In this document: positions 36,605-46,155 of the stretch, piece after piece
Position numbering within the stretch: position 1 is the stretch's first letter
Layout of the letters: the number at the start of each line of letters is the position of its first letter
DNA from: Nakamurella endophytica
Lineage (GTDB): Bacteria > Actinomycetota > Actinomycetes > Mycobacteriales > Nakamurellaceae
DNA: 64,000 bases
Reading direction: 5' to 3'
Assembly (NCBI RefSeq): GCF_014646215.1
Contig: NZ_BMNA01000001.1
Coordinates: 348,442 to 412,441 of the forward strand
Program-made: the position numbers and the translations under genes
Notes under the pieces: model-generated
The model's database searches: none
What the model was told of the DNA's origin: nothing
Seen by the model: the letters and a program-made list of their open reading frames with translations, nothing else

Positions 36605-37609
36605 TCAGGAGCCCAGCGCCCGCAGCCGCGGCAGGACCTCCTCGCCGTACAGCTCGAGGAAGCGGGCCTGGTCCGGTCCGGGGGCGTGGAACACCAGGTG
36701 GCGGAATCCGAGGTCGATGTAGTGCTGCACCCGCTGGACGTGCTCGTCCGGGTCGGTGGAGACGATCCACCGGCTGGCCGCCTGCTCGACCGGCAGCTCG
36801 TCGGACAGCCTCTGCATCTCGATCGGGTCCTCGACGCCGGACTTCTGCTCGGGGGTCAGCGCGAGCGCCGCCCAGTGCCGGGTGTCCTGCATCGCCCGCT
36901 CGTGGTCGTGGTCGAAGGACACCTTCATCTCGATCAACAGGTCCAGGTCGTCCAGCGTCCGGCCGGCCTTCTCCGCTCCCTCGGCGAGCGCCGGGAGCAA
37001 GGTGTCGCGGTAGAGCGAGTCCTGCTTGCCCGAGGTGGTGATGAACCCGTCGGCCACCCGGCCGGCGAGCCGCGTCGCGGCCGGGCCCGAGGCGCCGATG
37101 TAGATGGGGACGGGGGTCTCCGGCCGGTCGTAGATGGTGGCCTTGTCGGTGGAGTAGTAGGTGCCCTCGAAGGTGACCCGCTCGCCCGCCCACAGCGCCT
37201 TGATCAGCGTGACGGCCTCCTTGAGGCGGGCGAACCGCTCCTTGCCGTCCGGCCACTGCAGGCCGAGCGGCACCTCGTTGAGGGACTCGCCGGAGCCGAC
37301 CCCGAGCACGACGCGGCCCGGGAACAGCACGCCCAGGGTGGCGAACGCCTGCGCGATGACCGCCGGGTGGTAGCGGAAGGTCGGGGTCAGCACCGACGTG
37401 CCGAGCACGATCCGTTCGGTCCGGGAGCCCAGCGCGCCCAGCCAGGGCAGCGCCGCGGGCGCGTGCCCGCCGTCGTGCCGCCACGGCTGCAGGTGGTCCG
37501 AGACGAACACCGAGTCGAAGCCGGCCTGCTCCGCCAGCACCCCGAAGTCCGCCAGCTCGCGCGGGCCGAACTGCTCGGCCGACGCCTTGTAGCCCAGCCG
37601 CAACGGCAT
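36605..37609 (-). CDS. fgd: F420-dependent glucose-6-phosphate dehydrogenase
   Basis: Oxidises glucose 6-phosphate to 6-phosphogluconolactone while reducing cofactor F420. It is a luciferase-like TIM barrel of 334 residues with the Fgd pattern: [61 protein letters not shown] and [18 protein letters not shown]. The glucose-6-phosphate pocket residues seen in FGD1 (His in SDHLQPW, the SGESLNE loop) are all visible. It implies an F420 biosynthesis pathway elsewhere. ATG start ([10 protein letters not shown]). Single gene between eno and metX. Confidence 0.95.
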   Translation of the reverse strand: MPLRLGYKASAEQFGPRELADFGVLAEQAGFDSVFVSDHLQPWRHDGGHAPAALPWLGALGSRTERIVLGTSVLTPTFRYHPAVIAQAFATLGVLFPGRVVLGVGSGESLNEVPLGLQWPDGKERFARLKEAVTLIKALWAGERVTFEGTYYSTDKATIYDRPETPVPIYIGASGPAATRLAGRVADGFITTSGKQDSLYRDTLLPALAEGAEKAGRTLDDLDLLIEMKVSFDHDHERAMQDTRHWAALALTPEQKSGVEDPIEMQRLSDELPVEQAASRWIVSTDPDEHVQRVQHYIDLGFRHLVFHAPGPDQARFLELYGEEVLPRLRALGS

Positions 37610-37778
37610 GCCGATCTCCCTCCGTCCGGGCGCCCGGAGCGGGCGCGCCGGCTCCGATCATGCCCGCCCGCCGGGCGGCGGCGCCGGGCCGGTCCCGCCC
37701 CGCTCCGGGCCGGCACGGGCACCGGGGACCGCGGTCGGCACCGATCCGCACCCCCTGGACCGGCCGGGCGGGGCGCGG

Positions 37779-38948
37779 TCAGGCCGGCGCGGCGAGCGCG
37801 CCCCGCACCACCTCGGCGACCTGGTCAGACTCGACCAGGAAACCGTCGTGGCCGTGGTCGGAGTGGATGGTGACCAGCGGTCGCGCGGTGGGCGCCGTGG
37901 CCAGCCGGGCACCTTCGGCCGGGGTGTACAGCCGGTCGCTGTCGACCACCGCCACGGTCAGCGCCCCGCTGATCCGGCGCAGTGCGGCGTCGACACCGCC
38001 GCGTCCGCGGCCGATGTCGTGCAGGTTCATCGACTCCGTCAGGCGGAGGTAGGAGTTGGGGTCGAAGCGCGCGGCCAGCTTGGCGCCGTGGTACTGCAGA
38101 TAGGACTCGATCGCGAAACGGCCACCGGCGGTGGGGTCCTCGCCGGACTGCGCCGCCCGGCCGAACCGCACGTCCAGCTCCTGCGCGCTGCGGTATGTGA
38201 CGTGCGCGATCTGCCGGGCGACGGCCATGCCGGCCAGCGGCGCCGGACCGCCGTAGTAGTCGCCGCCGGCGAACGCGGGGTCCATCCGGATCGCGGCGAG
38301 TTGTGGGGTCGCCCAGGCGATCTGGTCGGCGCTGGCGGCCGCGGTGGTGGCCACCGCGACGACCCGGCGGACCCGCTCGGGGTACATCACCCCCCACTCC
38401 AGTGCGCGCATGCCGCCCATGGACCCGCCGATCACGGCGGCCCAGCCGGGCAGACCCAGCTGGTCGGCCAGCGCCGCCTCGGCGCGGACCTGGTCCCGCA
38501 CCGTGATCCGCGGGAAGCGCGAGCCCCACGGGCGTCCGTCGGGAGCCTTGCTGGACGGCCCGGTGGACCCGCGGCAGCCGCCGAGGACGTTGGCGGCCAC
38601 CACGAACCAGCGGTCGTCCAGCGGCGCGCCCGGTCCGATCAGGCCCGGCCACCAGCCGGGCGTGGGCTGGTCCGGGCCGGCCGGACCCACCACGTGCGCG
38701 TCCCCGGTGAGGGCGTGCAGCACCAGGACCGCGTTGTCCCGCGCGGCGTTCGGCGTCCCCCAGCTCTCGTACGCCATCCGCACCGCGGGCAGCACCGCGC
38801 CGGACTCGGTGGCCAGCGGCCCGACGTCGGCGTAGCGCCGACCGTCGGTCGGGCCGGCCGCGCGCGCGTCGGCACCGCCCGCCGGCCCGGTCGCCCGGAC
38901 ACCGGCGGACGCGCACGCCGCGGCGCGGCCGTGACCCGACGGCGGCAC
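37779..38948 (-). CDS. metX: Homoserine O-acetyltransferase
   Basis: Acetylates L-homoserine with acetyl-CoA, first dedicated step of methionine synthesis. Alpha/beta-hydrolase fold of 389 residues: nucleophile in GSMGGMRALEW, aspartate in AVVDSDRLYTPAEG, and histidine in HSDHGHDGFLVE. The NVLGGCRGSTGPSS and YHGAKLAARFDPNSYL segments are diagnostic of MetX. It starts with GTG one base beyond the metY stop (TGAcGTG), so the two are in one operon under the SAM-IV riboswitch upstream of metY. The first 35 residues are low-complexity and could be shortened. Confidence 0.95.
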   Translation of the reverse strand: MPPSGHGRAAACASAGVRATGPAGGADARAAGPTDGRRYADVGPLATESGAVLPAVRMAYESWGTPNAARDNAVLVLHALTGDAHVVGPAGPDQPTPGWWPGLIGPGAPLDDRWFVVAANVLGGCRGSTGPSSKAPDGRPWGSRFPRITVRDQVRAEAALADQLGLPGWAAVIGGSMGGMRALEWGVMYPERVRRVVAVATTAAASADQIAWATPQLAAIRMDPAFAGGDYYGGPAPLAGMAVARQIAHVTYRSAQELDVRFGRAAQSGEDPTAGGRFAIESYLQYHGAKLAARFDPNSYLRLTESMNLHDIGRGRGGVDAALRRISGALTVAVVDSDRLYTPAEGARLATAPTARPLVTIHSDHGHDGFLVESDQVAEVVRGALAAPA

Positions 38949-38949
38949 G

Positions 38950-40263
38950 TCAGCCCTTCGCCGCCCGGAAGCCGGCCTCGAGGTCGGCCAGGATGTCGTC
39001 GATGTTCTCGATGCCGACGGCCAGCCGGATCAGCCCGGGGGTGACGCCGGTGCTGAACTGCTCCTGCTCGGTGAGCTGCCCGTGCGTCGTCGACGCGGGG
39101 TGGATGACCAGCGACCGGACGTCCCCGATGTTGGCCAGGTTGCTGAACAGCTCCAGCGCGTCGGTGAACCGCTGCCCGGCGTCGACGCCGCCCTTGATCT
39201 CGAAGGTGACGATCGGGCCGCCGCCGCGGGGCGAGTACTTCTGCTGCGCCGCGTGCCACCGGCTGGATTCCAGCGCGGGGTAGGACACCGACTCGACGTC
39301 GTCCCGCCCCTGCAGGAAACGGGCGACGGCGGTGGCGTTGTCGACGTGCCGGTCCATCCGCAGGCTCAACGTCTCGATGCCCTGCGACAGCAAAAAGGCG
39401 TTGAACGGCGAGATCGCCGGCCCCACGTCGCGGAGCAGCTGCAGCCGCGCCTTGAAGACGAACGAGACGTTGACGCCGAACAGCCCCTCGGGCCCGAGAT
39501 CCCGTCCCCAGGTGAGGTTGTTGTAGCTCGGGTCGGGAGTGTTGAAGCCGGGGAACCGCTCCGGGTCCGCGGTCCAGTCGAAGTTGCCCGAGTCGACGAT
39601 GACGCCGGCGATCGCCGTGCCGTGACCGCCCAGGTACTTGGTCGCCGAGTGCACGACGATGTCCACGCCGTGCTCGAACGGGCGGATGAGATACGGCGTG
39701 GCGACGGTGTTGTCGACGACCAGCGGGACCCCGGCGGCGTGCGCCACGCCGGAGACGCCCTCGAAGTCCAGCACGTCCAGCTGCGGGTTCGAGATCGACT
39801 CGGCGTAGAACAGCTTGGTGTTGGGCCTGACCGCCGCCCGCCACGAGTCCAGGTCGTCGGGGTCCTCGACGAAGTCGACGGTCACCCCGTACTTGGGCAG
39901 CGTGTAGTGGAACAGGTTGTAGGTGCCGCCGTACAGCCGCGGCGACGCGACGACGTGGTCGCCGGCCTGGGCGATGGTCAGCACCGCGAGCGTCTCCGCG
40001 GCCTGCCCGGACGCCACCAGCAGCGCGCCGACCCCGCCCTCGAGCGAGGCGATGCGCTCCTCCACCACGGCCGTGGTGGGGTTGTGGATCCGGGTGTAGA
40101 TGTTGCCGAGCTCCTCGAGCGCGAAGAGCTTGCGCCCGTGCTCGGACGAGTCGAACGCGAACGACGTCGTCTGGTAGATCGGCAGCGCCCGCGCCTTGGT
40201 GGTCGGGTCGGGCTGCTGGCCGGCGTGGATCTGGCGGGTCTCGAAGGACCAGTTGGGGCTCAC
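38950..40263 (-). CDS. metY: O-acetylhomoserine sulfhydrylase
   Basis: PLP enzyme that makes homocysteine directly from O-acetylhomoserine and sulfide, using the product of MetX. The 437-residue form, longer than cystathionine synthases, has PLP lysine near residue 208 in [16 protein letters not shown], plus [27 protein letters not shown] and the sulfhydrylase insertion [19 protein letters not shown]. It is the first gene after a SAM-IV riboswitch and a 390-base leader, so SAM would repress it. It translates from a start with GGAGCC upstream. Together with metB the organism has both sulfhydrylation and transsulfuration. Confidence 0.95.
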   Translation of the reverse strand: MSPNWSFETRQIHAGQQPDPTTKARALPIYQTTSFAFDSSEHGRKLFALEELGNIYTRIHNPTTAVVEERIASLEGGVGALLVASGQAAETLAVLTIAQAGDHVVASPRLYGGTYNLFHYTLPKYGVTVDFVEDPDDLDSWRAAVRPNTKLFYAESISNPQLDVLDFEGVSGVAHAAGVPLVVDNTVATPYLIRPFEHGVDIVVHSATKYLGGHGTAIAGVIVDSGNFDWTADPERFPGFNTPDPSYNNLTWGRDLGPEGLFGVNVSFVFKARLQLLRDVGPAISPFNAFLLSQGIETLSLRMDRHVDNATAVARFLQGRDDVESVSYPALESSRWHAAQQKYSPRGGGPIVTFEIKGGVDAGQRFTDALELFSNLANIGDVRSLVIHPASTTHGQLTEQEQFSTGVTPGLIRLAVGIENIDDILADLEAGFRAAKG

Positions 40264-40544
40264 GGTGGCTCCTGGTTGTGAGGGGGCGGCGGCCCCGCCG
40301 GCCGGACGCCCTTAGGCAGGGCAGGCGCGGTGGGGGCGTGGCGGTGCCGTCCCGTCGGGGACGGCCGGTGGTGCCCCCGGCGGGTCCGGTGGGGGGACGG
40401 GGGCGGATCAGCGGTGCAGGACCGCCGGATCGGAGCGCAGGGCACGGTCGTGCCGCCGGCTCAGCTGCGACAGCACATACGGTCGGCCACGACCAACTCC
40501 GTTCGGCATCCTCAGGGCCGGCCCGGAGTGGGCGGCCCGCGCTT
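40264..40544 (-). promoter_or_regulatory. Long metY leader downstream of the riboswitch
   Basis: The stretch from the riboswitch to the metY start is about 280 bases, which is long. It contains a 33-codon open frame (40408-40509) and several GC hairpins, among them a GGGGGCA...CGCCCCC pairing just after that frame. No other gene is visible. Its length suggests a second control element between SAM sensing and metY. Confidence 0.5.
40408..40509 (-). CDS. Possible leader peptide in the metY 5' region
   Basis: ATG at 40509 opens a 33-codon frame ending VLSQLSRRHDRALRSDPAVLHR. The SRRHDxALR core resembles the L-x-x-RRH-x-D-x-x-R pattern of actinobacterial putative leader peptides that precede sulfur-metabolism genes, but the usual Cys is absent. 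No good ribosome site precedes it (GAGG abuts the ATG). It lies 35 bases after the riboswitch. Confidence 0.35.
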   Translation of the reverse strand: MPNGVGRGRPYVLSQLSRRHDRALRSDPAVLHR

Positions 40545-40651
40545 GCGGGACGCCGGTTCGCACGTCCCGCCTGGTCATCACCCGGGGCACCCCACCGCGA
40601 GTGGAGGGTTGCCGGCCAGCGAGCCGGGGCTTGGCGCTGGCGCTCATGACC
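40545..40651 (-). promoter_or_regulatory. SAM-IV riboswitch
   Basis: On the minus strand the sequence begins GGTCATGAGCGCCAGCG, followed by CAAGCCCCGGC, GCTGGCCGGCAACCCTCC, and GGGGTGCCCCGGGTGATGACC-type closure: P1 pairs GGTCAT (40646-40651) with ATGACC (40573-40578). The GCCGGCAACCCUCC core and AGC/GCU pairs are those of the SAM-IV class. A second hairpin, GCGGGACG with CGTCCCGC (40545-40570), corresponds to the extra 3' stem of the class. It precedes metY-metX, the family's usual target. S-adenosylmethionine binding should shut down methionine synthesis. Confidence 0.92.
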
Positions 40652-40912
40652 TGGCACGGAGTCTAGCCGCACGCGCCCGACCGGGCGAGGACGGTGAGCC
40701 GCCGCCCGGTAGTGTGCCGGCCACGCGCGGGCCCCTCGCCGAGCTCCCGCCCGGCCCGTGGTTCGACCGCGAGGAGTCCGGGCACCGCCCCGGCGGGTGG
40801 CTGCCGGCCGAGGTGCGACGAGGCCGCGGCCGTGTCCCGACCGGCGGCCGCGTCCCGGGCCGGTCGCCGCCCTGCGCACCAGCTCGCCCGCCCGGCCAGA
40901 ACGGATGGACCC
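40652..40912. other. Intergenic region between the riboswitch and the Gfo/Idh gene
   Basis: Divergent upstream regions of metY and the oxidoreductase gene (about 260 bases). No gene is apparent. The metY promoter is expected just to the right of 40651 on the minus strand; a clear hexamer pair was not found. Confidence 0.4.
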
Positions 40913-42049
40913 ATGACGGACCTCAGCAACGCCGCCGGCGGCGGGATCGCGGCGGACACCGTGGACACCGTGGACACCGTGGACACCGTGGACACCGGGG
41001 ACACCGGCGCCGGATCGGGTTTCCCGTCGGCGCTGCCCCTGCCCCGCACCCCCGACCCGCTGTCCGCCCCGGCGCTGCGCTGGGGGGTGGTGGCTCCCGG
41101 CGGCATCGCGGACCACTTCGTCCGGGCCGCCCACCGGTTCACCCGGCAGCGCTTCGTCGCCGCCGCCTCGCGCTCGGCCGAGCGGGCCGACCGGTTCGCG
41201 CAGGCGCACGGCATCGACCGTGGCTACGGCAGCTACGACGAGCTCTACGACGACCCGGACGTGCAGGTCGTGTACGTCGCCTCGCCGCACAGCGAGCACC
41301 ACGCGCAGGCGCTGCGGGCCGTCCAGGCCGGCAAGTCCGTGCTGGTGGAGAAGTCGTTCACCCGCAACGCGGCGGAGGCCGCCGAGCTGGTGGCCGCGGC
41401 CCGGGCAGCCGGCGTCACGCTCGTCGAGGCCATGTGGACGCGCTTCCTGCCGCACACGGACGTGGCCCGGCAGCTGCTGGCGGACGGCACGCTGGGCGAC
41501 GTGCGCACGGTGCTCGCCGACCACGGGGCGTGGTTCGACCCGGCCACCGCCGAACGGCTCTTCGCCCCGGAACTGGCCGGCGGCGCGCTGCTGGACCTGG
41601 GGGTCTACCCGGTCTCGTTCGCCTCGTTCGTCCTCGGTGCACCCGATGCCGTGCACGCCACCGGGCGGCTCACCAACACGGGTGTCGACGCCGAGATCTC
41701 GGCCGTGCTGCGGACCGGCTCCGCGGTCGCGGTCCTGCACACGACGCTGGCGGCCGCCACCCCGACGACCGCCAGCGTGTCCGGCAGCCTGGCCCGGATG
41801 GAGTTCGGCGAGCCGTTCTACTCCCCCACGTCGCTGACCTTGGTGCACCGCGACGGCCGCCGGCTGGTGCTGCCCGCACCCGGCGGCGCACACAAGGACG
41901 GGTTGGCCTACGAGGCGGCCCACATGGCCTCGCTCGTGGCGGACGGAGCACCCGAGTCGCCCCTGCTGCCGCTGGCCGAGAGCCAGCAGGTGATGGCCAC
42001 CATGGACACGCTCCGGCGCCAGGTCGGCGTCACCTACCCCGGCGAGTAG
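40913..42049 (+). CDS. Gfo/Idh/MocA family oxidoreductase
   Basis: NAD(P)-dependent oxidoreductase of 378 residues with a Rossmann domain (LRWGVVAPGGIADHFVRAA), the conserved EKSFTRNAAEAAELV segment (catalytic Lys in EK-x-F) and a C-terminal beta-sheet substrate domain that includes LLDLGVYPVSFASFVLG. Likely substrates are sugars, inositols or dihydrodiols; the exact one is unknown. The N-terminus contains a 9-base tandem repeat (40955-41008), giving TVDTVDTVDT, just ahead of the Rossmann fold. The ATG at 40913 is inside a weak ribosome context (GGATGGACCC). It is followed by the TetR-ABC operon after a 68-base gap. Confidence 0.88.
   Translation: MTDLSNAAGGGIAADTVDTVDTVDTVDTGDTGAGSGFPSALPLPRTPDPLSAPALRWGVVAPGGIADHFVRAAHRFTRQRFVAAASRSAERADRFAQAHGIDRGYGSYDELYDDPDVQVVYVASPHSEHHAQALRAVQAGKSVLVEKSFTRNAAEAAELVAAARAAGVTLVEAMWTRFLPHTDVARQLLADGTLGDVRTVLADHGAWFDPATAERLFAPELAGGALLDLGVYPVSFASFVLGAPDAVHATGRLTNTGVDAEISAVLRTGSAVAVLHTTLAAATPTTASVSGSLARMEFGEPFYSPTSLTLVHRDGRRLVLPAPGGAHKDGLAYEAAHMASLVADGAPESPLLPLAESQQVMATMDTLRRQVGVTYPGE
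40955..41008 (+). repeat. In-frame 9-bp tandem repeat
   Basis: Six units of GACACCGTG: four perfect, then GACACCGGG and GACACCGGC. They encode repeated Asp-Thr-Val and lie in the disordered N-terminus of the oxidoreductase. Repeat number could change by slippage without shifting the frame. Confidence 0.85.
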
Positions 42050-42117
42050 CCCGGCTCCGGGCCGGGCGCCGCAGTCGACCCTTGCCGGAGGCTGAACACC
42101 CGTTTAGCATCCTGTCC

Positions 42118-42762
42118 GTGCGTTCAGCCGACGATGCCGACCTCACCGCGCGGGCCCGGATCCGGGACACCGCCATCCGGCGCTGGGGCACGGACGGGTT
42201 CGGCGCGAGCGTGCGCGGCATCGCCGCCGATGCCGGAGTCTCGCCCGCGCTGCTGCTGCACCACTGGGGATCCAAGGACGGTCTGCGGCAGGCCTGCGAC
42301 GAGTACGTGCTGGACCGCTTCGCGCGGGAGACGGACCGGATGACCGCCCAGGAGCTGGCCACCGCGTCCGCCTGGGCGATCCTGGACCGCGATCCCGAGT
42401 TCGCACCGCTGGCCGCCTACGTCCGCCGGGCGGTGACCGACGAGCGGTCGGCCGGCCGGTTCTGGACCGCACTCGTGGACGACACCCGACGCTGGCTGCA
42501 GCAGGCGACGGCGGCCGGCCGGGTGCTCCCGACCCGGGACGAGGAGACCCGCGCCGAGCTGCTCGTCGTGCTCAGCCTGGGTGCCCAGCTGCTGGCGCAC
42601 CACCTGGCCCCGCCCGGCACGCCGGCCGACCGGCTGCTGGCCGCGGTCTCCGAGCGGGTGACCGGCCCGGCGCTGGAGCTGTTCACCCACGGGCTGTTCA
42701 CCGACGACCGGCTGCTGCAGGCGTACCTGGACCACCGACCCGGAGAGGAGCCACGGCCATGA
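42118..42762 (+). CDS. TetR-family regulator of the adjacent ABC exporter
   Basis: A 214-residue regulator. The N-terminal helix-turn-helix is [37 protein letters not shown] (about 17-52), typical TetR DNA-binding region; the C-terminal helices form the ligand domain. GTG at 42118 follows an AAC-n4-GTT dyad in TGAACACCCGTTTAGCAT, which may be its operator. The ABC ATPase gene begins inside its stop codon (ATGA), so it is the first gene of a three-gene operon and probably represses it. The inducer is unknown. Confidence 0.9.
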   Translation: MRSADDADLTARARIRDTAIRRWGTDGFGASVRGIAADAGVSPALLLHHWGSKDGLRQACDEYVLDRFARETDRMTAQELATASAWAILDRDPEFAPLAAYVRRAVTDERSAGRFWTALVDDTRRWLQQATAAGRVLPTRDEETRAELLVVLSLGAQLLAHHLAPPGTPADRLLAAVSERVTGPALELFTHGLFTDDRLLQAYLDHRPGEEPRP

Positions 42763-43745
42763 CCGGGACCGGGACCGACGGCGGGGCGTCCGACACGGGG
42801 ACGGCCGACGCACCGGTGGTGCTCGGGGGGGTCGTCAAGACCTTCGGCCGGGTCCGCGCCCTCGACGGGCTGGACCTGGAGATCCGGCGCGGCGAGGTGC
42901 ACGGGTTCCTCGGGCCCAACGGCGCCGGCAAGTCGACCACCGTCCGGCTGCTGCTCGGACTGGCGCGGGCCGACGCCGGGCGGCTGCGCGTCCTGGGCGG
43001 CGACCCGTGGCGGGACGCGGTGCTGCTGCACCGCCGGATGGCGTACGTGCCGGGCGACGTCAGCCTGTGGCCAGGGCTGTCCGGCGGGGAGGTGCTGGAT
43101 CTCCTGGCACGGCTCCACGGCGGCGTCAACCGGACCCGGCGCGCGGAGCTGGTCGAGCGGTTCGAGCTGGATACGACCCGGCGCAGCCGCGGCTACTCCA
43201 AGGGCAACCGGCAGAAGGTGGCGCTGGTCGCGGCCCTGGCCTCGGACGCCGAGCTGCTGGTGCTCGACGAGCCGACCAGCGGCCTCGACCCGCTCATGGA
43301 ACAGGTCTTCCGGCAGGCGGTGGCGCATGAGGCGGCCCGGGGCCGGACCGTGCTGCTGTCCAGCCATGTGCTGTCCGAGGTCGAGGTGCTGTGCGACCGG
43401 GTCAGCATCATCCGCGCCGGCCGGGTGATCGAGAGCGGCACGCTCGCCGAGCTGCGCCACCTGACCCGCACGGCCGTCACCGTCGAGCTGGGCGGTGTCC
43501 CGCCGGCCGCCGCGGCGGCCGACCTGCAGGCGGTCCCCGGCGTGCACGACGTCGCCGTGGACGGTGTCCGGGTCCGGTTCGACGCGGACCCGGCCGGGTT
43601 GACCGCGGCGGTGCACCTGCTCGGCCGGTGGCCGGTGACGGCGCTGCAGGCGTCCCCACCGACGCTCGAGCAGCTGTTCCTGCGGCACTACGCCGGCGCC
43701 GACCCGGCCCGGTCGCCGGCACGGCCGGCGGTGGGCGCGTCGTGA
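42759..43745 (+). CDS. ABC exporter ATP-binding protein
   Basis: A 328-residue ATPase with Walker A ([17 protein letters not shown]), Q-loop region ([16 protein letters not shown]), signature [15 protein letters not shown] (the SKGN form found in DrrA-like exporters), Walker B ([12 protein letters not shown]) and H-loop ([14 protein letters not shown]). A C-terminal extension of about 100 residues follows the nucleotide-binding domain. It pairs with the permease encoded four bases later (GTGA overlap) and is coupled to the upstream TetR gene. The substrate is likely a drug or lipid; not determinable here. RBS GGAGAGGAG is strong. Confidence 0.95.
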   Translation: MTGTGTDGGASDTGTADAPVVLGGVVKTFGRVRALDGLDLEIRRGEVHGFLGPNGAGKSTTVRLLLGLARADAGRLRVLGGDPWRDAVLLHRRMAYVPGDVSLWPGLSGGEVLDLLARLHGGVNRTRRAELVERFELDTTRRSRGYSKGNRQKVALVAALASDAELLVLDEPTSGLDPLMEQVFRQAVAHEAARGRTVLLSSHVLSEVEVLCDRVSIIRAGRVIESGTLAELRHLTRTAVTVELGGVPPAAAAADLQAVPGVHDVAVDGVRVRFDADPAGLTAAVHLLGRWPVTALQASPPTLEQLFLRHYAGADPARSPARPAVGAS

Positions 43746-45379
43746 CCACGTCCCGGGTCGGCGTGGCGACGGACCGGCCGCCGGCGCGGCGGGCGCCGGA
43801 CGCCGCGGGCGCGGGCCGGCTGGTGCGGCTGCAGCTGCGGCAGGAGCGGTGGGCGCTGCCGGCGTGGGTGGCGGTGCTCGTCCTCACCGCGGTCTCGACG
43901 GTGTCGGCCATCCGCGGGCTCTACCCGGGGGCGGCGGAGCGGGCGGCGCTCGCGGCCGGGATCGCCGCGGACCCGTCGCTGGTCGTGCTGACCGGACGGG
44001 TGGCGACGACCTCGGTCGGCGGGCTGACCAGCTGGCGCCTCGGCGTGCTGCTGTCGGTCGCGGCGGGCGTCATGGGTCTGGTGACCGTGGTGCGGCGGAC
44101 CCGCGGCGACGAGGACGCCGGGCGCGGTGACCTCCTCGTCGCGGCCGGGGCCGGCCGGGCGGCCGCGACGGTCGCCGCGCTGGCGGTCGCCGGCGCAGCG
44201 GCGCTGGCGGTCGGCCTGCTGACGGCGGCGGGCCTGGTCTCGCAGGGCCTGCCGGTGACCGGCGCGGTCGGGCTGGCCGGCAGCGTGGCGGGGTCGGCGC
44301 TGGTCTTCGCCGGCGTCGCCGCGGTGACCGGGCAGCTGTCCGGGTCGGGACGGGCGGCCGTCGGCAGCGCGGTGACGGTGCTGGCCGCCTGCTTCGCGCT
44401 GCGCGCGCTGGCGGACACCGTGGCCGGCCTCGGCTGGCTGAACCAGGTGTCACCGCTGGGTTGGCCGGCCGTCGTCCAGCCGTTCGGCGCGGACCGGTGG
44501 TGGGACCTGGTGCGGTACCCGGCGACAGCGGCGGTACTGGCCCTGGTCGCGGTCGCGGTGTCCCGACGCCGGGACGTCGGCGTCGGGCTGCTGCCGCCTC
44601 GGCCCGGACCGGCGGGGACCCGGGTGCTGGCCGGCCGGTGGTCGCTGTCGCTGCGACTGCTCCGCGGCCCGGGGGTCGGGACGGTGGTCGGCATGGCTGC
44701 CCTCGGCGCGCTCGCCGGCAGCGTGGGCGCCGACCCGGCGGGCCTGCTGCAGAGCACGCCGGCGGTCGAGGACCTCCTGCGCCGGATCGGCGGGCCCGGT
44801 GGCCTCGTTCCCGCCTACCTGGCGACCATGGGCGCGATGGTCGGCCTGTTCGTTGCGGCGCAGGCGGTGGCCGCCGTGCTCGCGCTGCGCCGGGAGGAGA
44901 CCGCCGGGCGGTGGAGCCTGCTGCTGCCGCAGCCGCTGTCCCGGGTCCGGATGCTCGTGCTGCACCTGGCGGCCGCGCTGCTCTGGTCGGCGCTCGCGCT
45001 GGCCGCCGGCGGCGCGTCGATGGGGGCGGTGCTGGCCGGCCGCACCGGCCGCGGCGGGCTGCTCGGTGATGCGCTGGCCGCCACCGTGGTGCAGTTCCCG
45101 GCCGTGCTGGTGATGGCCGCGGTGGCCGCGCTGCTCGTCGGGGCGATGCCGGTCGCGTCCGGCGCCGCCTGGCTCGCGTGGGGCGCCGCGGTCGTGCTCG
45201 GCCAGCTGGGCGGCCTGCTGCAACTGCCGGGCTGGGTCACCGGGCTGTCGCCGTTCGCCCACGTCCCACGCCTGCCGGCGGTGGCGATGAGCTGGACCGG
45301 TCCGATCGGTCTGCTGGTGCTCGCCGTCGCCGTGGTCGTGCTGGCCGCCGTCGGCCTGCGCCGGCGGGACGCCGGCTGA
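43742..45379 (+). CDS. ABC exporter permease (polyketide/drug-exporter type)
   Basis: A 545-residue polytopic protein with about twelve hydrophobic helices in two blocks of roughly six (residues about 40-290 and 325-540), joined by a cytoplasmic stretch. This arrangement equals the fused permeases of tetronasin/daunorubicin-type exporters, for example TnrB3-like or ABC-2 transporters. GTG at 43742 overlaps the ATPase stop. It has no catalytic motifs, as expected. The three-gene TetR-ATPase-permease set looks like a self-contained, inducible export system. Confidence 0.88.
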   Translation: MTTSRVGVATDRPPARRAPDAAGAGRLVRLQLRQERWALPAWVAVLVLTAVSTVSAIRGLYPGAAERAALAAGIAADPSLVVLTGRVATTSVGGLTSWRLGVLLSVAAGVMGLVTVVRRTRGDEDAGRGDLLVAAGAGRAAATVAALAVAGAAALAVGLLTAAGLVSQGLPVTGAVGLAGSVAGSALVFAGVAAVTGQLSGSGRAAVGSAVTVLAACFALRALADTVAGLGWLNQVSPLGWPAVVQPFGADRWWDLVRYPATAAVLALVAVAVSRRRDVGVGLLPPRPGPAGTRVLAGRWSLSLRLLRGPGVGTVVGMAALGALAGSVGADPAGLLQSTPAVEDLLRRIGGPGGLVPAYLATMGAMVGLFVAAQAVAAVLALRREETAGRWSLLLPQPLSRVRMLVLHLAAALLWSALALAAGGASMGAVLAGRTGRGGLLGDALAATVVQFPAVLVMAAVAALLVGAMPVASGAAWLAWGAAVVLGQLGGLLQLPGWVTGLSPFAHVPRLPAVAMSWTGPIGLLVLAVAVVVLAAVGLRRRDAG

Positions 45380-45410
45380 GACCGGCGGCGCCGACGGATG
45401 CCCGGTCTCA
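45377..45410. terminator. Hairpin spanning the convergent permease / mazG stops
   Basis: TGAGACCGG (45377-45385) and CCGGTCTCA (45402-45410) are perfect inverted repeats with a 16-base loop. The stem overlaps both stop codons of the convergent genes. Confidence 0.5.
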
Positions 45411-46151
45411 GTCCTCGCCGGACCGGCCTTGCTCCCGGGCCTCGTCCTCGCCGCCGCCGCCATCGCGGTGGGCCGCAGCCAGCGCCGCCGCATGGCCGCG
45501 CGCCACCGCCCGCAGCGCCGTCTCGGGGTCCTCGCCCGCCGCACCGGCGGCGTAGGCCAGCCGGAAGATCTGCTCGGCGACCCCGTCCCCGTCCGGCAGC
45601 GGGACGTCGAGACCGAACCGGGCGGCCCGGGCGCCCAGCTTCCCGGCGAGCGCCAGCGCCGGCTGTCCCGTCGCCACCCCGGCCAGCGGGCCCGAGCGGC
45701 CCCGCTCGGACCGCTTGAGCTCGTCCCACTGTCGCTGCTGGTCCCCCGCCGAGGTGACGACGGGCCCACCGTCGGTGCCGAACACGTGCGGGTGCCGGCT
45801 GATCAGCTTGTCCACCAGGGCACCGGCGACGTCCTGGATGTCGAACCCGCCCTCGTCGCGCGGCGTCTCGGCGGCGATCCGGGCGTGGAACAGCACCTGG
45901 AGCAGGACGTCGCCGAGCTCCTCGCGCACGGCGCGGCTGTCGCCGTCCTCGATCGCCTCGAGCAGCTCGTAGCACTCCTCGACCAGATACCGGCCCAGCG
46001 AGGCGTGGGTCTGCTCGGCGTCCCACACGCAGCCGCCCGGTGAGCGCAGCCGGTCCATCACCGTGACGGCCTCGGCCAGCCGGTCCGCCGGCGGTCCGGG
46101 CAGTGCCGCCCCGAGGGGCGCGCCGGACCCCGGCGCTCCGTCGAGGGTCAC
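45408..46151 (-). CDS. mazG: MazG nucleoside triphosphate pyrophosphohydrolase
   Basis: Cleaves (d)NTPs, including oxidised nucleotides, to the monophosphate plus PPi. Two MazG-like halves are visible: SPGGCVWDAEQTHASLGRYLVEECYELLEAIEDGD with EECYE and EELGDVLLQVLFH (metal-binding ExxE and ExxD), and a C-terminal region from GARAARFGLDVP that is less conserved. The length is 247 residues, shorter than E. coli MazG; mycobacterial MazG is about 320. It lies 4 bases from the lipoprotein gene on the same strand, as in Rv1021-Rv1022. It belongs to the housekeeping neighbourhood of eno, from which it is separated here by about 9 kb. Confidence 0.9.
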   Translation of the reverse strand: MTLDGAPGSGAPLGAALPGPPADRLAEAVTVMDRLRSPGGCVWDAEQTHASLGRYLVEECYELLEAIEDGDSRAVREELGDVLLQVLFHARIAAETPRDEGGFDIQDVAGALVDKLISRHPHVFGTDGGPVVTSAGDQQRQWDELKRSERGRSGPLAGVATGQPALALAGKLGARAARFGLDVPLPDGDGVAEQIFRLAYAAGAAGEDPETALRAVARGHAAALAAAHRDGGGGEDEAREQGRSGED

Positions 46152-46155
46152 GGGG

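Noticed and set aside
38639-41923. A 1094-residue minus-strand open frame through metX, metY and the oxidoreductase gene
   Set aside because: It overlaps three well-supported genes in other frames or strands and has Arg/Gly/Ala noise composition.
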